Notes: generated from the sequence alone by a model not told the origin. Positions 20,710 through 29,389 are shown, numbered from the stretch's first letter. The stretch: DNA of 64,000 nt from Hyphomonadaceae bacterium (GCA_016791425.1 JAEUMQ010000017.1:124001-188000), one strand, 5' to 3'. Made by a program: numbers and translations.

Positions 20710-21357
20710 CTAGTCCCAGCCGGAATGGAAGGCGATCTCGGCGCGCCACGCCAGATGCAGCGCCGCTTCCGGCACGATCCGCATCGGATGATGCTTCTTG
20801 CCGGGCAGGAGAAGCGGCCCGAGGCGCTTCAAGCCGGCGCGCCAGAGCCGCCGCGCCAGCCGCGCCGCATAGGGCGCGGGGTTGAGCGCCACGCGCACGA
20901 GCGCTTCGAAGCGCTTGGCGAGCGCGTCGGGATGCAGGTGCGGCAGCCGATAGCCGCGCCGGCCGCGCCCGCGCGCGCGCGCCGCGGTGAACATCGCGAA
21001 CGAGACCGACCATTGCTCCGAAGGCGTCTTCTTCCAATCGCGCGGGTCTGCGCGGCGCTGGCGGGCGCGCGCCCGTGGGCGTGGCGGCGCAAGCGGCGTA
21101 CGCGGCAGCTCGGCGGCCTCCGCAAGCAACAGGATGCGCGCGAGCTTCTCCGCCGGCGCGAGCCAGACGAGGAGGTCCTGGCGCCATACCTCGGTGACGA
21201 GGAAATGGCTGACCATCTGCATCGGCGTGCCGACCAGCGCGTAGACGACCTCGATGAGGTGGCGCACGAAGTCCCAGGCCGCGTCGCGGTTCTCGAACTT
21301 GAACGAGAGGTCTTCTCTGTCGCGGGGAAGTCGGAAGCGGGATCGGCGGGAACGCAT
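20710..21357 (-). CDS. Hypothetical protein, Arg-rich centre
   Basis: The product is 215 aa. It has no recognised domain. The first ~85 residues look folded (SFKFENRDAAWDFVRHLIEV, LLVWLAPAEKLARILLLAEAAELP), a basic low-complexity linker rich in Arg/Pro follows (~86-105), and a helical C-terminus (HPDALAKRFEALVRVALNPAPYAARLARRL...). There is no signal peptide. It is convergent with the oxoprolinase gene, 3 bases apart. The strand and start are supported by GC-rich third positions and a single good ATG. Confidence 0.5.
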   Translation of the reverse strand: MRSRRSRFRLPRDREDLSFKFENRDAAWDFVRHLIEVVYALVGTPMQMVSHFLVTEVWRQDLLVWLAPAEKLARILLLAEAAELPRTPLAPPRPRARARQRRADPRDWKKTPSEQWSVSFAMFTAARARGRGRRGYRLPHLHPDALAKRFEALVRVALNPAPYAARLARRLWRAGLKRLGPLLLPGKKHHPMRIVPEAALHLAWRAEIAFHSGWD

Positions 21358-21396
21358 GCGGCCAAGTATACGGCGCTCCGCGCTCGGTCGGATAAG

Positions 21397-21909
21397 TTAG
21401 GTCTTTTCCCCGCTTTTCGTCGGCGCCGGCTCGTCTGAGACGCCGAGCTCGCGAAGCCGCGCGCGATAGCGCTGCACGGCCTGGAAGACGTCGTTCACGG
21501 AGGTCTGCACGCGCGGCTCGCCGAGCGTGGGCGTGGCGCGCACGCGCTTGTCCTCGTCCTTGCTGAGCATGCCGGCCTTGATGAGCGCGTTGACCTTGCG
21601 CCGTACGGTTTCGCGCGGAAGCCCGGTGCGGTCCGCGATCGCCAGCCGCGAGATCGAGCCGCGCAGCTCTTCCGGCGGCCGTGTCATGTGGAAGGCTTCG
21701 GGGTTGGCTTCGCGGCTGCTCATCAGCGGTCGCATGGTTGCTTCAGCGACGCAGAAATAGATCAGCATCGTCTCCAGGTCCGACCCCACGAGCGAGGTCG
21801 CGACGTACGTGACATCGAGAATGAGTTCGACGGCGGCGACGGCGCGAGGCCGTACGTCTGGAGGGAGAGTGTCGCTCATGCCGTCGTGAGACACTTGTAC
21901 GACGCGCAT
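21397..21909 (-). CDS. Winged-helix transcriptional regulator
   Basis: The product is about 170 aa. The C-terminal half contains a winged helix: RLAIADRTGLPRETVRRKVNALIKAGMLSKDEDKRVRATP, typical of MarR/Crp-type HTH wings. The N-terminal half is helical (AAVELILDVTYVATSLVGSDLETMLIYFCVAEATMRPL) without a cyclic-nucleotide motif. Start is uncertain: ATG 21909 follows AGGGG closely, TTG 21924 or ATG 21879 are alternatives. The target is unknown. About 185 bases with no gene follow before 22110. Confidence 0.65.
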   Translation of the reverse strand: MRVVQVSHDGMSDTLPPDVRPRAVAAVELILDVTYVATSLVGSDLETMLIYFCVAEATMRPLMSSREANPEAFHMTRPPEELRGSISRLAIADRTGLPRETVRRKVNALIKAGMLSKDEDKRVRATPTLGEPRVQTSVNDVFQAVQRYRARLRELGVSDEPAPTKSGEKT

Positions 21910-22109
21910 CCGCCCCTGGATCAATCAGTTTTACCCAAATTGGGTCATGATAAAATGCTGATTGCGCAATGCAAAATGTGCGTCGCAACGCTGACGTAAA
22001 CTGCGGCGGCGTCGTTCGGACGGCTGCTGCATGCAGCCCCGCCCCGCCTTGCGTCCGATCAATGCCCCGGGAGCGCAATTGTTGTGCTCTATGAAGGGAG
22101 ACGTGCGCG

Positions 22110-22301
22110 GTGTGGATCACCTTCGGACTTTACGCGCTCGCGCGAGGGGGAACCGCGCGGTTCGTGCCGTTCCTCGGCCGTGACGACGCCGACGCGCTCG
22201 TGCACGCGCAGGACATGTTGGCGCAGGATGCCGCCATCGATCAGATCGACGTGCATCGCGGCGGCGAGCTCATCTTCAGCGTGACGCGTCCGGACGGTTG
22301 A
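22110..22301 (+). CDS. Small hypothetical protein (63 aa)
   Basis: Starts at GTG 22110 with AAGGGAG nine bases upstream, which decides the start. The sequence is a plausible small alpha/beta domain (WITFGLYALARGGTARFVPF, IDQIDVHRGGELIFSV). No family is recognised. It is followed 68 bases later by another very small gene on the same strand. Confidence 0.5.
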   Translation: MWITFGLYALARGGTARFVPFLGRDDADALVHAQDMLAQDAAIDQIDVHRGGELIFSVTRPDG

Positions 22302-22369
22302 CGGCGCTGTCACGGCGCGCGTTTGCACAAGCGCTCTCGCCTGCCCAAATTGGGCCGAGGAGCGAGGTC

Positions 22370-22516
22370 ATGAGCGTCAAAGAGAAGGACGAAGCTGAGC
22401 TCGACGAGGAGCTGGATGAGGAGCTCGACCAGACCTTCCCCGCGAGCGACCCGCCGTCGGTCACCCAGCCGCACGAGAGCGAAGGCGAAGACGGGGACGC
22501 TGACAAAAAGGGATAG
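22370..22516 (+). CDS. Small acidic protein with FPASDPPS motif
   Basis: The product is 48 aa and very acidic: tandem ELDEELDEELDQT, then FPASDPPSVTQP, then an acidic tail ending DADKKG. Short proteins of this form with the FPASDPPS signature recur in many proteobacteria, from memory; their function is not known. Start ATG 22370 has GAGGAGCGAGG upstream. Probably an unstructured cytoplasmic protein. Confidence 0.6.
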   Translation: MSVKEKDEAELDEELDEELDQTFPASDPPSVTQPHESEGEDGDADKKG

Positions 22517-22538
22517 GCGTCTATCCCCCTATCTGGCG

Positions 22539-22988
22539 TCACCACGCCCCCGTATTCGGCATCGACGCCCAGGGCTCGGCGGGCGCCTTGGCGTCCCCCT
22601 TCTGCAGGAGCTCGATGGAGATTCCGTCGGGTGAGCGGATGAACGCCATGCGCCCGTCGCGCGGCGGCCGGTTGATGGTGACGCCCTTGTCCTGCAGCCG
22701 GCCGCAGAGCGCGTAGATGTCATCGACCTGATAGGCGAGGTGGCCGAAGTTCCGGCCGCCGGAATAGTCCTCCGGATCCCAATTGTAGGTGAGCTCGACC
22801 AGCGGCGAGCCCATGCCGGCGCCCTGGCTGGCGCGGTCGGCGTCGCCGGGGGCGGCGAGGAAGACGAGCGTGAAGCGGCCCTTCTCGCTTTCGGTGCGCC
22901 GGAGCTCCTTGAGCCCGAGCTTGTTGCAGTAGAAATCGAGCGAGGCGTCGAGGTCGCTGACCCGCACCATCGTATGCAGATATTCCAT
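22539..22988 (-). CDS. Glyoxalase I-like VOC protein
   Basis: The product is 149 aa. Two beta-alpha-beta-beta-beta modules, with metal positions [21 protein letters not shown] (His5), PLVELTYNW (Glu), [11 protein letters not shown] (His) and [11 protein letters not shown] (Glu). All four ligands of lactoylglutathione lyase are present, so it probably isomerises the methylglyoxal-glutathione hemithioacetal, in the cytoplasm. It is slightly longer than E. coli GloA (135 aa) because of a C-terminal tail. Confidence 0.88.
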   Translation of the reverse strand: MEYLHTMVRVSDLDASLDFYCNKLGLKELRRTESEKGRFTLVFLAAPGDADRASQGAGMGSPLVELTYNWDPEDYSGGRNFGHLAYQVDDIYALCGRLQDKGVTINRPPRDGRMAFIRSPDGISIELLQKGDAKAPAEPWASMPNTGAW

Positions 22989-23182
22989 GGCTGAACTCCT
23001 TCGCTTGAGATGCGACGGGCGCTTCAGCCGGTCAACGCCTGCGGGTGGGGCAGGGCCTGCTGCGCCTCAACCTGAAAAGCGGCAATTCGTACCTATATGC
23101 GCTCATTAACTAGAATGTGGTCCCGCTATCGAGGCGCGGGCCGCAAATCTAAGACCAGAAACTTCCGCCAGCCTGGGCTAAA

Positions 23183-23215
23183 TTGGCGCTGGCTCTCCTC
23201 GGCGAGAAGCGCCAA
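23183..23215 (+). promoter_or_regulatory. Leader inverted repeat of the bkd operon
   Basis: Arms TTGGCGCT (23183-23190) and AGCGCCAA (23208-23215) pair perfectly over a 17-base loop, 33 bases before the E1 alpha start. No run of T follows, so it is more likely an operator or an mRNA hairpin than a terminator. The 260-base gap after 22988 otherwise shows only AT-richer promoter-like DNA near 23090-23120. Confidence 0.5.
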
Positions 23216-23248
23216 GAGCCTCTCTCAGTTAACGCTAGGGCGCCTTCC

Positions 23249-24493
23249 ATGAAGAACCCTCTCATGAAGAACGCGACGTCGCTGAGCCTGCGCATCCCGA
23301 CCCCCAAGGCGCGCCCCGGCGATCCCGCCGACCTGTCGCACGTGAATCCGCCGCCGGCCGGCGAAACGCCGCGGCCGGACGTCTCCGCCTCCGCCCACGA
23401 CATGCGCGACATGGCCTTCAAGCTGGTTCGTGTGCTGAACGATGCGGGCGAGGCGGTCGGCCCGTGGAACCCCGCGCTCGATGCGCAGACGCTGCGGCGG
23501 GGCTTGCGCGTGATGCTGCTCACCCGCGCGTTCGACGACCGCATGTATCGCATGCAGCGCCAGGGCAAGACGTCCTTCTATATGAAGTCGACGGGCGAGG
23601 AGGCGATCCCGACCGCCGCCGCGCTCGCGCTCGAGAAGGACGACATGTGCTTCACGTCCTATCGCCAGCAGGCCATCCTCTTCGCGCGCGACTATCCGCT
23701 CGTGACGATGATGAACCAGATCTATTCGAACGCCGCCGATCCCAATCGCGGCCGCCAGATGCCGGTGCATTATTCCGCGAAGCAATACGGCTTCTTCTCC
23801 ATCTCGGGGAATTTGGCGACGCAGGTGCCTCAGGCCGTCGGCTGGGCGATGGCGTCCGCCTACAAGAAGGACAATCGCATCGCCTGCACCTTTGTCGGCG
23901 ACGGCGCGACGGCCGAGGGCGATTTCCACCAGGCGATGACGTTCGCGTCCGTCTACCACGCGCCGGTGATCATCAATGTCGTGAACAACCAATGGGCCAT
24001 CTCGTCCTTCCAGGGCATCGCCGGCGGCGACGAGACGACCTTCGCGGCGCGCGCGATCGGCTATGGAGTTCCTCCGCTCAGGGTGGACGGCAACGACTTT
24101 CTGGCCGTGTACGGAGCGATCGCGTGGGCGGCCGAGCGCGCGCGCACGAACATGGGCCCGACGCTGATCGAGCATTACACCTATCGCGTGGAAGGCCATT
24201 CCACGAGCGATGACCCCACGCGCTATCGTCCGGCCGAGGAGCCGCGCCGTTGGCCGCTCGGCGATCCCGTGGAGCGCCTGAAGCAGCACCTGATCGTGAT
24301 CGGCGAATGGTCCGACGCCAGGCACAAGGCGTTGGAGAAGGAGGTCGCGGAGGAAGTGAAGACCGCCGCGAAGGAGGCCGAGGCGATCGGCACGCTCGGG
24401 CAATCGCGGCCGTCGGTGAAGGAGATGTTCGAGGACGTCTACAAGGAGCAGCCCTGGCATCTCCGCCGCCAGCGCCAAGAGCTGGGGACCTGA
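23249..24493 (+). CDS. bkdA1: Branched-chain 2-oxoacid dehydrogenase E1 alpha
   Basis: The product is 414 aa. Thiamine-diphosphate motif FVGDGATAEGDFHQAMTFAS...NVVNNQ (GDG to NN) is intact. The substrate-side signature FYMKSTGEEAIPTAAALAL and CFTSYRQQ are those of branched-chain rather than pyruvate E1 alpha. It oxidatively decarboxylates the 2-oxoacids of Val, Leu and Ile with E1 beta. Start ATG 23249 is chosen (AGGGCG upstream); the longer TTG frame would start inside the leader hairpin. It heads the four-gene operon, 6 bases before E1 beta. Confidence 0.93.
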   Translation: MKNPLMKNATSLSLRIPTPKARPGDPADLSHVNPPPAGETPRPDVSASAHDMRDMAFKLVRVLNDAGEAVGPWNPALDAQTLRRGLRVMLLTRAFDDRMYRMQRQGKTSFYMKSTGEEAIPTAAALALEKDDMCFTSYRQQAILFARDYPLVTMMNQIYSNAADPNRGRQMPVHYSAKQYGFFSISGNLATQVPQAVGWAMASAYKKDNRIACTFVGDGATAEGDFHQAMTFASVYHAPVIINVVNNQWAISSFQGIAGGDETTFAARAIGYGVPPLRVDGNDFLAVYGAIAWAAERARTNMGPTLIEHYTYRVEGHSTSDDPTRYRPAEEPRRWPLGDPVERLKQHLIVIGEWSDARHKALEKEVAEEVKTAAKEAEAIGTLGQSRPSVKEMFEDVYKEQPWHLRRQRQELGT

Positions 24494-24499
24494 GCGCAC

Positions 24500-25513
24500 A
24501 TGGCGACGATGACGATGATCCAGGCGCTCAACAACGCCATGGACACCATGCTCGCGAAGGATCCCGACGTGCTCATCTTCGGTGAGGACGTGGGCTATTT
24601 CGGCGGCGTCTTCCGCGCCACCGACGGCCTGCAGAAGAAGCACGGCATCACCCGCTGCTTCGATGCGCCGATCGCCGAAAGCGGCATCGTTGCCGCCGCG
24701 ATCGGCATGGCCGCCTATGGCTTGCGGCCGGTGATCGAAATCCAGTTCGCAGACTATATCTATCCCGGCTACGACCAGATCGTGAGCGAAGCGGCGCGCC
24801 TGCGCTATCGCTCGGCCGGCGATTTCACCGCGCCGCTGACGCTGCGCAGCCCTTATGGCGGCGGCATCTTTGGCGGCCAGACGCATTCCCAAAGCCCCGA
24901 GGCTTTGTTCACGCACGTCGCGGGCCTGAAGACGGTGATCCCGTCCAATCCCTATGACGCCAAAGGGCTCCTGATCTCCGCGATCGAGGATGATGACCCC
25001 GTGATCTTCTTCGAGCCGAAGCGGCTTTACAGCGGCCGCTTCGACGGCTGGCACGAGAAGCCGGTCGAGACCTGGAGCGCGCATCCCGCGAGCGATGTTC
25101 CCGAGGGCTATTACAATGTGCCGCTCGGCAAGGCCGCGATTGCGCGCGAAGGCCAGGCGGTGACGGTGCTGGCCTACGGCACGATGGTGCATGTGGCGCT
25201 GGCGGCTGCGGAGTTCGCCAAGATCGACGCCGAGGTGATCGATTTGCGCACGCTCGTGCCGCTCGACATCGAGACGATCGTCGCGTCGGTGAACAAGACC
25301 GGGCGCTGCGTCGTCGTGCACGAAGCGACGCGCACGTCGGGCTTTGGCGCGGAACTGTCGGCGCTGGTGCAGGAGCATTGCTTCTGGAAGCTCGAGGCGC
25401 CGATCGAGCGCGTCGCCGGCTGGGACACGCCCTATCCGCACGCGTTCGAATGGGAGTATTTCCCGGGCCCCAAGCGCGTCGCGGCGGCGCTCACGCGCAC
25501 GCTGGAGGCCTGA
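24500..25513 (+). CDS. bkdA2: Branched-chain 2-oxoacid dehydrogenase E1 beta
   Basis: The product is 337 aa, the family's normal length. Conserved stretches: MTMIQALNNAMDTMLAKDP, FGEDVGYFGGVFRATDGLQ, RCFDAPIAESGIVAAAIGMA and SPEALFTHVAGLKTVIPSNP; the C-terminal transketolase-like domain follows (VVHEATRTSGFGAELSA). It pairs with E1 alpha as the heterotetrameric E1 of the complex. Gene order and 2-6 base gaps show one transcript. Confidence 0.93.
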   Translation: MATMTMIQALNNAMDTMLAKDPDVLIFGEDVGYFGGVFRATDGLQKKHGITRCFDAPIAESGIVAAAIGMAAYGLRPVIEIQFADYIYPGYDQIVSEAARLRYRSAGDFTAPLTLRSPYGGGIFGGQTHSQSPEALFTHVAGLKTVIPSNPYDAKGLLISAIEDDDPVIFFEPKRLYSGRFDGWHEKPVETWSAHPASDVPEGYYNVPLGKAAIAREGQAVTVLAYGTMVHVALAAAEFAKIDAEVIDLRTLVPLDIETIVASVNKTGRCVVVHEATRTSGFGAELSALVQEHCFWKLEAPIERVAGWDTPYPHAFEWEYFPGPKRVAAALTRTLEA

Positions 25514-25515
25514 GC

Positions 25516-26805
25516 ATGGGCAGATACGTTTTCAAATTGCCGGATGTCGGCGAAGGCACGGCCGAGGCCGAGCTGGTCGCCTGGCACGTGAAGGTCGGGG
25601 ACGCGGTGGAGGAGGATCAGCCGCTCGCCGACGTCATGACCGAGAAGGCGACCGTGGAGATCACCTCGCCCGTGGCGGGCAAGGTGATGGAGCTGAACGG
25701 CGCGCCGGGCGAGATGTCGCCGATCGGATCGACGCTCGTCGTGTTCGAGGTGGAAGGCGCCGGCGAGCCGGCAAAGACGAACGGCCACGGCAAATCGAGC
25801 GGCAATGGGCAAGAGAAGGCGCCGCCGATCGCCGTCGCCGCGCCGCCGCCGAAGGCGAAGGAGGCGCAGCGCCCTGCGCTGCACGCGGTCGCCGCGGCGC
25901 CGGCGGTGGCGAACCGCACCGAGGAGAGCGACAAGCCGCTGGCATCCCCTGCGGTGCGCGCGCGTGCGAGGGAGCTCGGCGTCGAGCTGCAATTCGTGCC
26001 GGGCACGGGCCCCGCCGCGCGCATCACGCACGAGGATCTCGACGCCTTCATCACCGGCGCCCGCGCGAAGGGCCCGTCTCCCGGCGTGGCGCGAATTGCG
26101 CGCAGCGGAACGGAAGAGGTGAAGGTCATCGGCCTGCGGCGCAAGATCGCGGAGAAGATGCAGGAGGCCAAACGGCGCATTCCGCACTTCGCCTATGTCG
26201 AGGAAGTGGACGTCACCGAGCTTGAGGATCTGCGCAAGCATCTCAACGAGACCAAGACGGCTGATCAGCCGCGCCTCACGCTGCTGCCGTTCATCATCCG
26301 CGCGCTGTGCGAGGTGCTTCCGCGCTTTCCCCAGATCAACGCCACGTTCGACGACGAGGCGGGCATCGTCACCCGCCACGCCGCCGTGCACGCCGGGATC
26401 GCGACGCAGACCGCGGGCGGCCTGATCGTGCCGGTGCTGCGCAACGCCGAGGCCAAGGATCTATGGGAGTGCGCTGCAGAGATCACACGCCTCGCCGCCG
26501 CGGCGCGCGACGGCAAGGCCTCGCGTGACGAGCTTTCCGGCTCCACGATCACGATCACGAGCCTCGGACCGCTGGGCGGCCTGGTGACCACCCCGATCAT
26601 CAATCATCCGGAAGTGGCGATCATCGGTCCGAACAAGATCGTGGAGCGCCCGATCGTGCGCGATGGCGCGATCGCGGTGCGCAAGATGATGAACGTCTCC
26701 TCGTCCTACGATCACCGCGTGGTGGATGGCTACGACGCCGCCGACTTCATCCAGCGCGTCAAGGCGGTGCTGGAGCACCCCGCGCTCCTGTTCATGGGCC
26801 GCTGA
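25516..26805 (+). CDS. bkdB: Branched-chain 2-oxoacid dehydrogenase E2 (lipoyl acyltransferase)
   Basis: The product is 429 aa. The lipoyl domain is at residues 1-78 with the modified Lys in DVMTEKATVEI (Lys44). A Pro/Ala-rich linker follows, then the E1/E3-binding domain at ~137-175 (ASPAVRARARELGVELQF) and the catalytic domain with SSYDHRVVDGYDAADF holding the His-Asp pair. It transfers acyl groups to CoA. Start ATG 25516 is 2 bases after the E1 beta stop. One lipoyl domain is present, the usual number for branched-chain E2. Confidence 0.93.
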   Translation: MGRYVFKLPDVGEGTAEAELVAWHVKVGDAVEEDQPLADVMTEKATVEITSPVAGKVMELNGAPGEMSPIGSTLVVFEVEGAGEPAKTNGHGKSSGNGQEKAPPIAVAAPPPKAKEAQRPALHAVAAAPAVANRTEESDKPLASPAVRARARELGVELQFVPGTGPAARITHEDLDAFITGARAKGPSPGVARIARSGTEEVKVIGLRRKIAEKMQEAKRRIPHFAYVEEVDVTELEDLRKHLNETKTADQPRLTLLPFIIRALCEVLPRFPQINATFDDEAGIVTRHAAVHAGIATQTAGGLIVPVLRNAEAKDLWECAAEITRLAAAARDGKASRDELSGSTITITSLGPLGGLVTTPIINHPEVAIIGPNKIVERPIVRDGAIAVRKMMNVSSSYDHRVVDGYDAADFIQRVKAVLEHPALLFMGR

Positions 26806-26821
26806 TGACGACGTCGACGAG

Positions 26822-26893
26822 TTGGAGCGCGGGCCTCCAGGCCCGCTTCTTTCGTCGCGCGAGCAAATGCGCGCCTGGAGGCGCGCGCTCCAA
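26822..26893. repeat. REPIN-like inverted pair of palindromes
   Basis: Two 25-base arms (26822-26846 and 26869-26893) are near-perfect inverted copies separated by 22 bases. Each starts or ends with TTGGAGCGCG and contains an internal short palindrome around CCTCCAGG or CCTGGAGG. This is the layout of paired repetitive extragenic palindromes. It sits between E2 and E3 in one operon, where it may stabilise or attenuate the mRNA. Confidence 0.8.
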
Positions 26894-26911
26894 CCTTGCT
26901 GCGGCCTTGCC

Positions 26912-28306
26912 ATGACCGAGAAGCTGCAATGTCAGGTGCTGGTCGTCGGCGCTGGCCCGGGCGGCTATGTCGCCGCGATCCGCGCCGGTCAGCTCGGGCT
27001 CGATGCGATCATCGTGGAGGAGAGCCGGCTCGGCGGCACCTGCCTCATCCGCGGCTGCATTCCGTCGAAGGCGCTCATCCATGTCGCGAGCGAATTCCGC
27101 GCGATGGAGGAGAAGGTCGGCAAGGGCCATGCCGGGATTTCGCTGAAGGCCGCGCCCGCGCTCGACATGGCCGAGACCGTGCGCTGGAAAGAGGGCGTCG
27201 TCGATACGTTGAACAGCGGCGTCGGCGCGTTGCTGAAGCGCGCGAAGGTGCGCGTGGTGGAAGGCCGCGCCAAATTCAGCGACGCCAAGACGTGCATCGT
27301 CGGTAAGACCGAGATCGTCGCTGAGAACGTGATCCTCGCCGCCGGCTCGTTGCCCGTGGAACTGCCGTTCCTGAAGTTTGGCGGCGACGTGATCTCCTCC
27401 ACCGAGGCGCTGTCGCTGAAGGAATTGCCCAAGCGGCTCGCAATCGTCGGCGCGGGTTATATTGGGCTCGAGCTCGGCATCGCCTTCCGCAAGTTCGGCG
27501 TGGATGTGACGGTCGTCGAGGCCGAGAAGCAGATATTGCCGCTGTTCGATGCCGAGCTCGTCGCGCCGGTGAAGAAATGGCTCGACGCCAACAAGGTGAG
27601 TGTCCTGCTGGGCGCGCGCGCCAAGGGCGCAGAAAAGGGCGCGCTCGTTGTGGAGACGGCTGAGGGCAAGCCCCAATCCATTCCCGCCGACAAGATCCTG
27701 GTCACGGTCGGGCGTCGTCCGAACACGGAAGGTTGGGGCCTGGAGAATATGGCCGTCGATATGGCCAAAGAAACCGGAGGTCGATTCATAAAGACCGACG
27801 ATCGCTGCCGCACGTCCATGCGTGGCGTCTACGCCATCGGCGATCTCGTCGGCGAGCCGATGCTCGCGCACAAGGCCTCAGCGCAAGGCGAGATGGTCGC
27901 CGAGATCATCGCCGGAAGCGATCGCCGTTTCGAGCCGCGGAGCATTCCCGCGATCTGCTTCACCGAGCCGGAGATCGTCTCGGTCGGCCTCTCGCCGAGC
28001 GAAGCCAAGACGCGCGGCCAGGAGATCCTCTCCGCGAGCTTCCCGTTCGCCGCCAACGGCCGGTCGCTCTCGATGGGCGCGCGCGAGGGCTTCGTCCGCA
28101 TCGTGGCGCGCAAGAGCGATCATCTTGTGCTCGGCGTGCAGGCCGTTGGTGCGCACGTTTCGGAGCTGTCGGCGGAGTTCGCGCACGCGATCGAGATGGG
28201 CGCGGTGCTGGAGGATGTGGCCGGCACGATCCACGCGCACCCGACGCTCTCCGAGGCGTTCCACGAAAGCGCGCTGCGCGCCTTGGGCCACGCGATCCAC
28301 ATCTAG
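26912..28306 (+). CDS. lpd: Dihydrolipoyl dehydrogenase (E3)
   Basis: The product is 464 aa. FAD-binding VVGAGPGGYVAAIRAGQLG, redox disulphide GGTCLIRGCIPSKALIH (C-x4-C), NAD-binding AIVGAGYIGLELGIAF, and the C-terminal HAHPTLSEAFHESALR with the catalytic His-Glu pair. It reoxidises dihydrolipoamide on E2. Start ATG 26912 is the first supported codon; the frame upstream runs through the palindromic repeat and is not coding. The dedicated E3 is fourth in the bkd operon. Confidence 0.94.
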   Translation: MTEKLQCQVLVVGAGPGGYVAAIRAGQLGLDAIIVEESRLGGTCLIRGCIPSKALIHVASEFRAMEEKVGKGHAGISLKAAPALDMAETVRWKEGVVDTLNSGVGALLKRAKVRVVEGRAKFSDAKTCIVGKTEIVAENVILAAGSLPVELPFLKFGGDVISSTEALSLKELPKRLAIVGAGYIGLELGIAFRKFGVDVTVVEAEKQILPLFDAELVAPVKKWLDANKVSVLLGARAKGAEKGALVVETAEGKPQSIPADKILVTVGRRPNTEGWGLENMAVDMAKETGGRFIKTDDRCRTSMRGVYAIGDLVGEPMLAHKASAQGEMVAEIIAGSDRRFEPRSIPAICFTEPEIVSVGLSPSEAKTRGQEILSASFPFAANGRSLSMGAREGFVRIVARKSDHLVLGVQAVGAHVSELSAEFAHAIEMGAVLEDVAGTIHAHPTLSEAFHESALRALGHAIHI

Positions 28307-28332
28307 CGCCTGGCCCCGGAAGCGTGCAGGCG

Positions 28333-28512
28333 TCAGCGCAGCTTGGCGATGCTGAGGCCGTCTGCTTTCGCGCGGATCTTGATGGATTCCTCGCTGCGCG
28401 TGAGCGCCTTGGCGAGCGCCTTCAGCGACATGCCCTTGCTCGCCAGCATGTGCAGCTTTTGCAGTTCCTCGCTTGTCCAGGGCTGTCTGTGGCGTTCAAA
28501 CCGATCCGCCAT
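28333..28512 (-). CDS. Small SANT/HTH-like protein (59 aa)
   Basis: Encodes MADRFERHRQPWTSEELQKL then HMLASKGMSLKALAKALTRSEESIKIRAKADGL...AKLR. The pattern W-T-x-E-E-L-x-x-L followed by a short helix-turn-helix is that of Myb/SANT-like or GcrA-type small DNA-binding proteins found in alphaproteobacteria. Third codon positions are GC-rich. It is convergent to the E3 gene. Function is unknown; a nucleoid or regulator role is possible. Confidence 0.6.
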   Translation of the reverse strand: MADRFERHRQPWTSEELQKLHMLASKGMSLKALAKALTRSEESIKIRAKADGLSIAKLR

Positions 28513-28585
28513 GAGCTTTCCTCCGCACTGCGACGCCGATGAGAGGGCGCTCGTGGTGGTGTTGTATCCGTTCGGGATGAAAAGA

Positions 28586-29389
28586 TCAGCGCATCGCGAC
28601 CCGGAAATAGTTCATCGATACGTCGTCGCTGAGCTTCCAGCTGCGCGCGATGGGGTCGAATGAAAGTCCGACCGGCGCCGCCCAACGCAGGTCGGGGGCG
28701 CCCGCGACCAGCTCTTCGGGCGCGACGAGCTTCTCATATTCGTGCGTGCCTTCCGGCGCCCATTTCAAGAAGCGCTCCGCCCCCACGATCGCGAACGTGC
28801 GGGCGCGCGCGGTGCGGTTGATGGTCGAGACGATGAGCTTGCCGCCGGGCCGCACCAGCTTCGCGCACGCCTGCAGGAACGCGCCGACATCCGCGACGTG
28901 CTCGACGATCTCCAGGGCGAGCACGAGATCGAAACTCTCGGTCAGCTCCTCGGCGGCGCCGACGCGGAAATCGATGTCGAGGCCGATCTCGCGCGCATGC
29001 GTCTTCGCCGCTTCGATGGTCTCCGGCGAGGCGTCGACGCCCGTCACTTCCGCGCCGAGGCGGGCGAGGGGGACGCTGACCAGCCCGCCGCCGCAGCCGA
29101 TGTCGAGGATCCTCAGCCCACGGAGCGGTTTTCCTCGCGCGGTCGCAGGTGAGGCGCCCCTCACCCTACCCTCTCCCCTGGAGGGGAGAGGGGGCGTTTC
29201 GTTCTGCAGCGCGACCTCGCGGATGAAGGCGAGGCGCGCGGGGTTCATCTGGTGCAGCGGCTTGAACTTGCCCTCCTGATCCCACCATTCGGCGGCGATC
29301 GCGGAGAATTTCGCGATCTCCGCGGCATCGACGGTTGAGGCGCCCCCCTCCCTTTGGGGGGAGGGGGCAGGGGGTGGGGTGTTGCTCAT
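28586..29389 (-). CDS. ubiG: 3-demethylubiquinol O-methyltransferase with palindromic-element insertions
   Basis: The product is 267 aa. It methylates two hydroxyls in ubiquinone synthesis. The SAM site is ILDIGCGGGLVSVPLARLGAEVTGVDAS, and upstream FSAIAAEWWDQEGKFKPLHQMNPARLAFI is the UbiG hallmark. Two in-frame stretches are foreign to the family: PPPAPSPQREGG at residues ~5-16 and TPPLPSRGEGRVRGAS at ~70-85, each encoded by a palindromic element (29344-29367, 29169-29192). The second lies between two conserved blocks in a surface region. Frame is maintained, so the enzyme is probably functional. Confidence 0.92.
   Translation of the reverse strand: MSNTPPPAPSPQREGGASTVDAAEIAKFSAIAAEWWDQEGKFKPLHQMNPARLAFIREVALQNETPPLPSRGEGRVRGASPATARGKPLRGLRILDIGCGGGLVSVPLARLGAEVTGVDASPETIEAAKTHAREIGLDIDFRVGAAEELTESFDLVLALEIVEHVADVGAFLQACAKLVRPGGKLIVSTINRTARARTFAIVGAERFLKWAPEGTHEYEKLVAPEELVAGAPDLRWAAPVGLSFDPIARSWKLSDDVSMNYFRVAMR
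29151..29200 (-). repeat. Palindromic element A inside ubiG
   Basis: Core arms CCCTCTCCCC (29169-29178) and GGGGAGAGGG (29183-29192) pair perfectly around TGGA. Flanked by GAGGCGCCCC (29151-29160). It encodes the in-frame peptide PPLPSRGEGRVRGA in UbiG. Confidence 0.85.
29338..29370 (-). repeat. Palindromic element B at ubiG N-terminus
   Basis: Arms CCCCCTCCC (29344-29352) and GGGAGGGGG (29359-29367) around a six-base loop, preceded by GAGGCGCC as in element A. It encodes the PAPSPQREGG stretch near the UbiG N-terminus. Confidence 0.75.
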
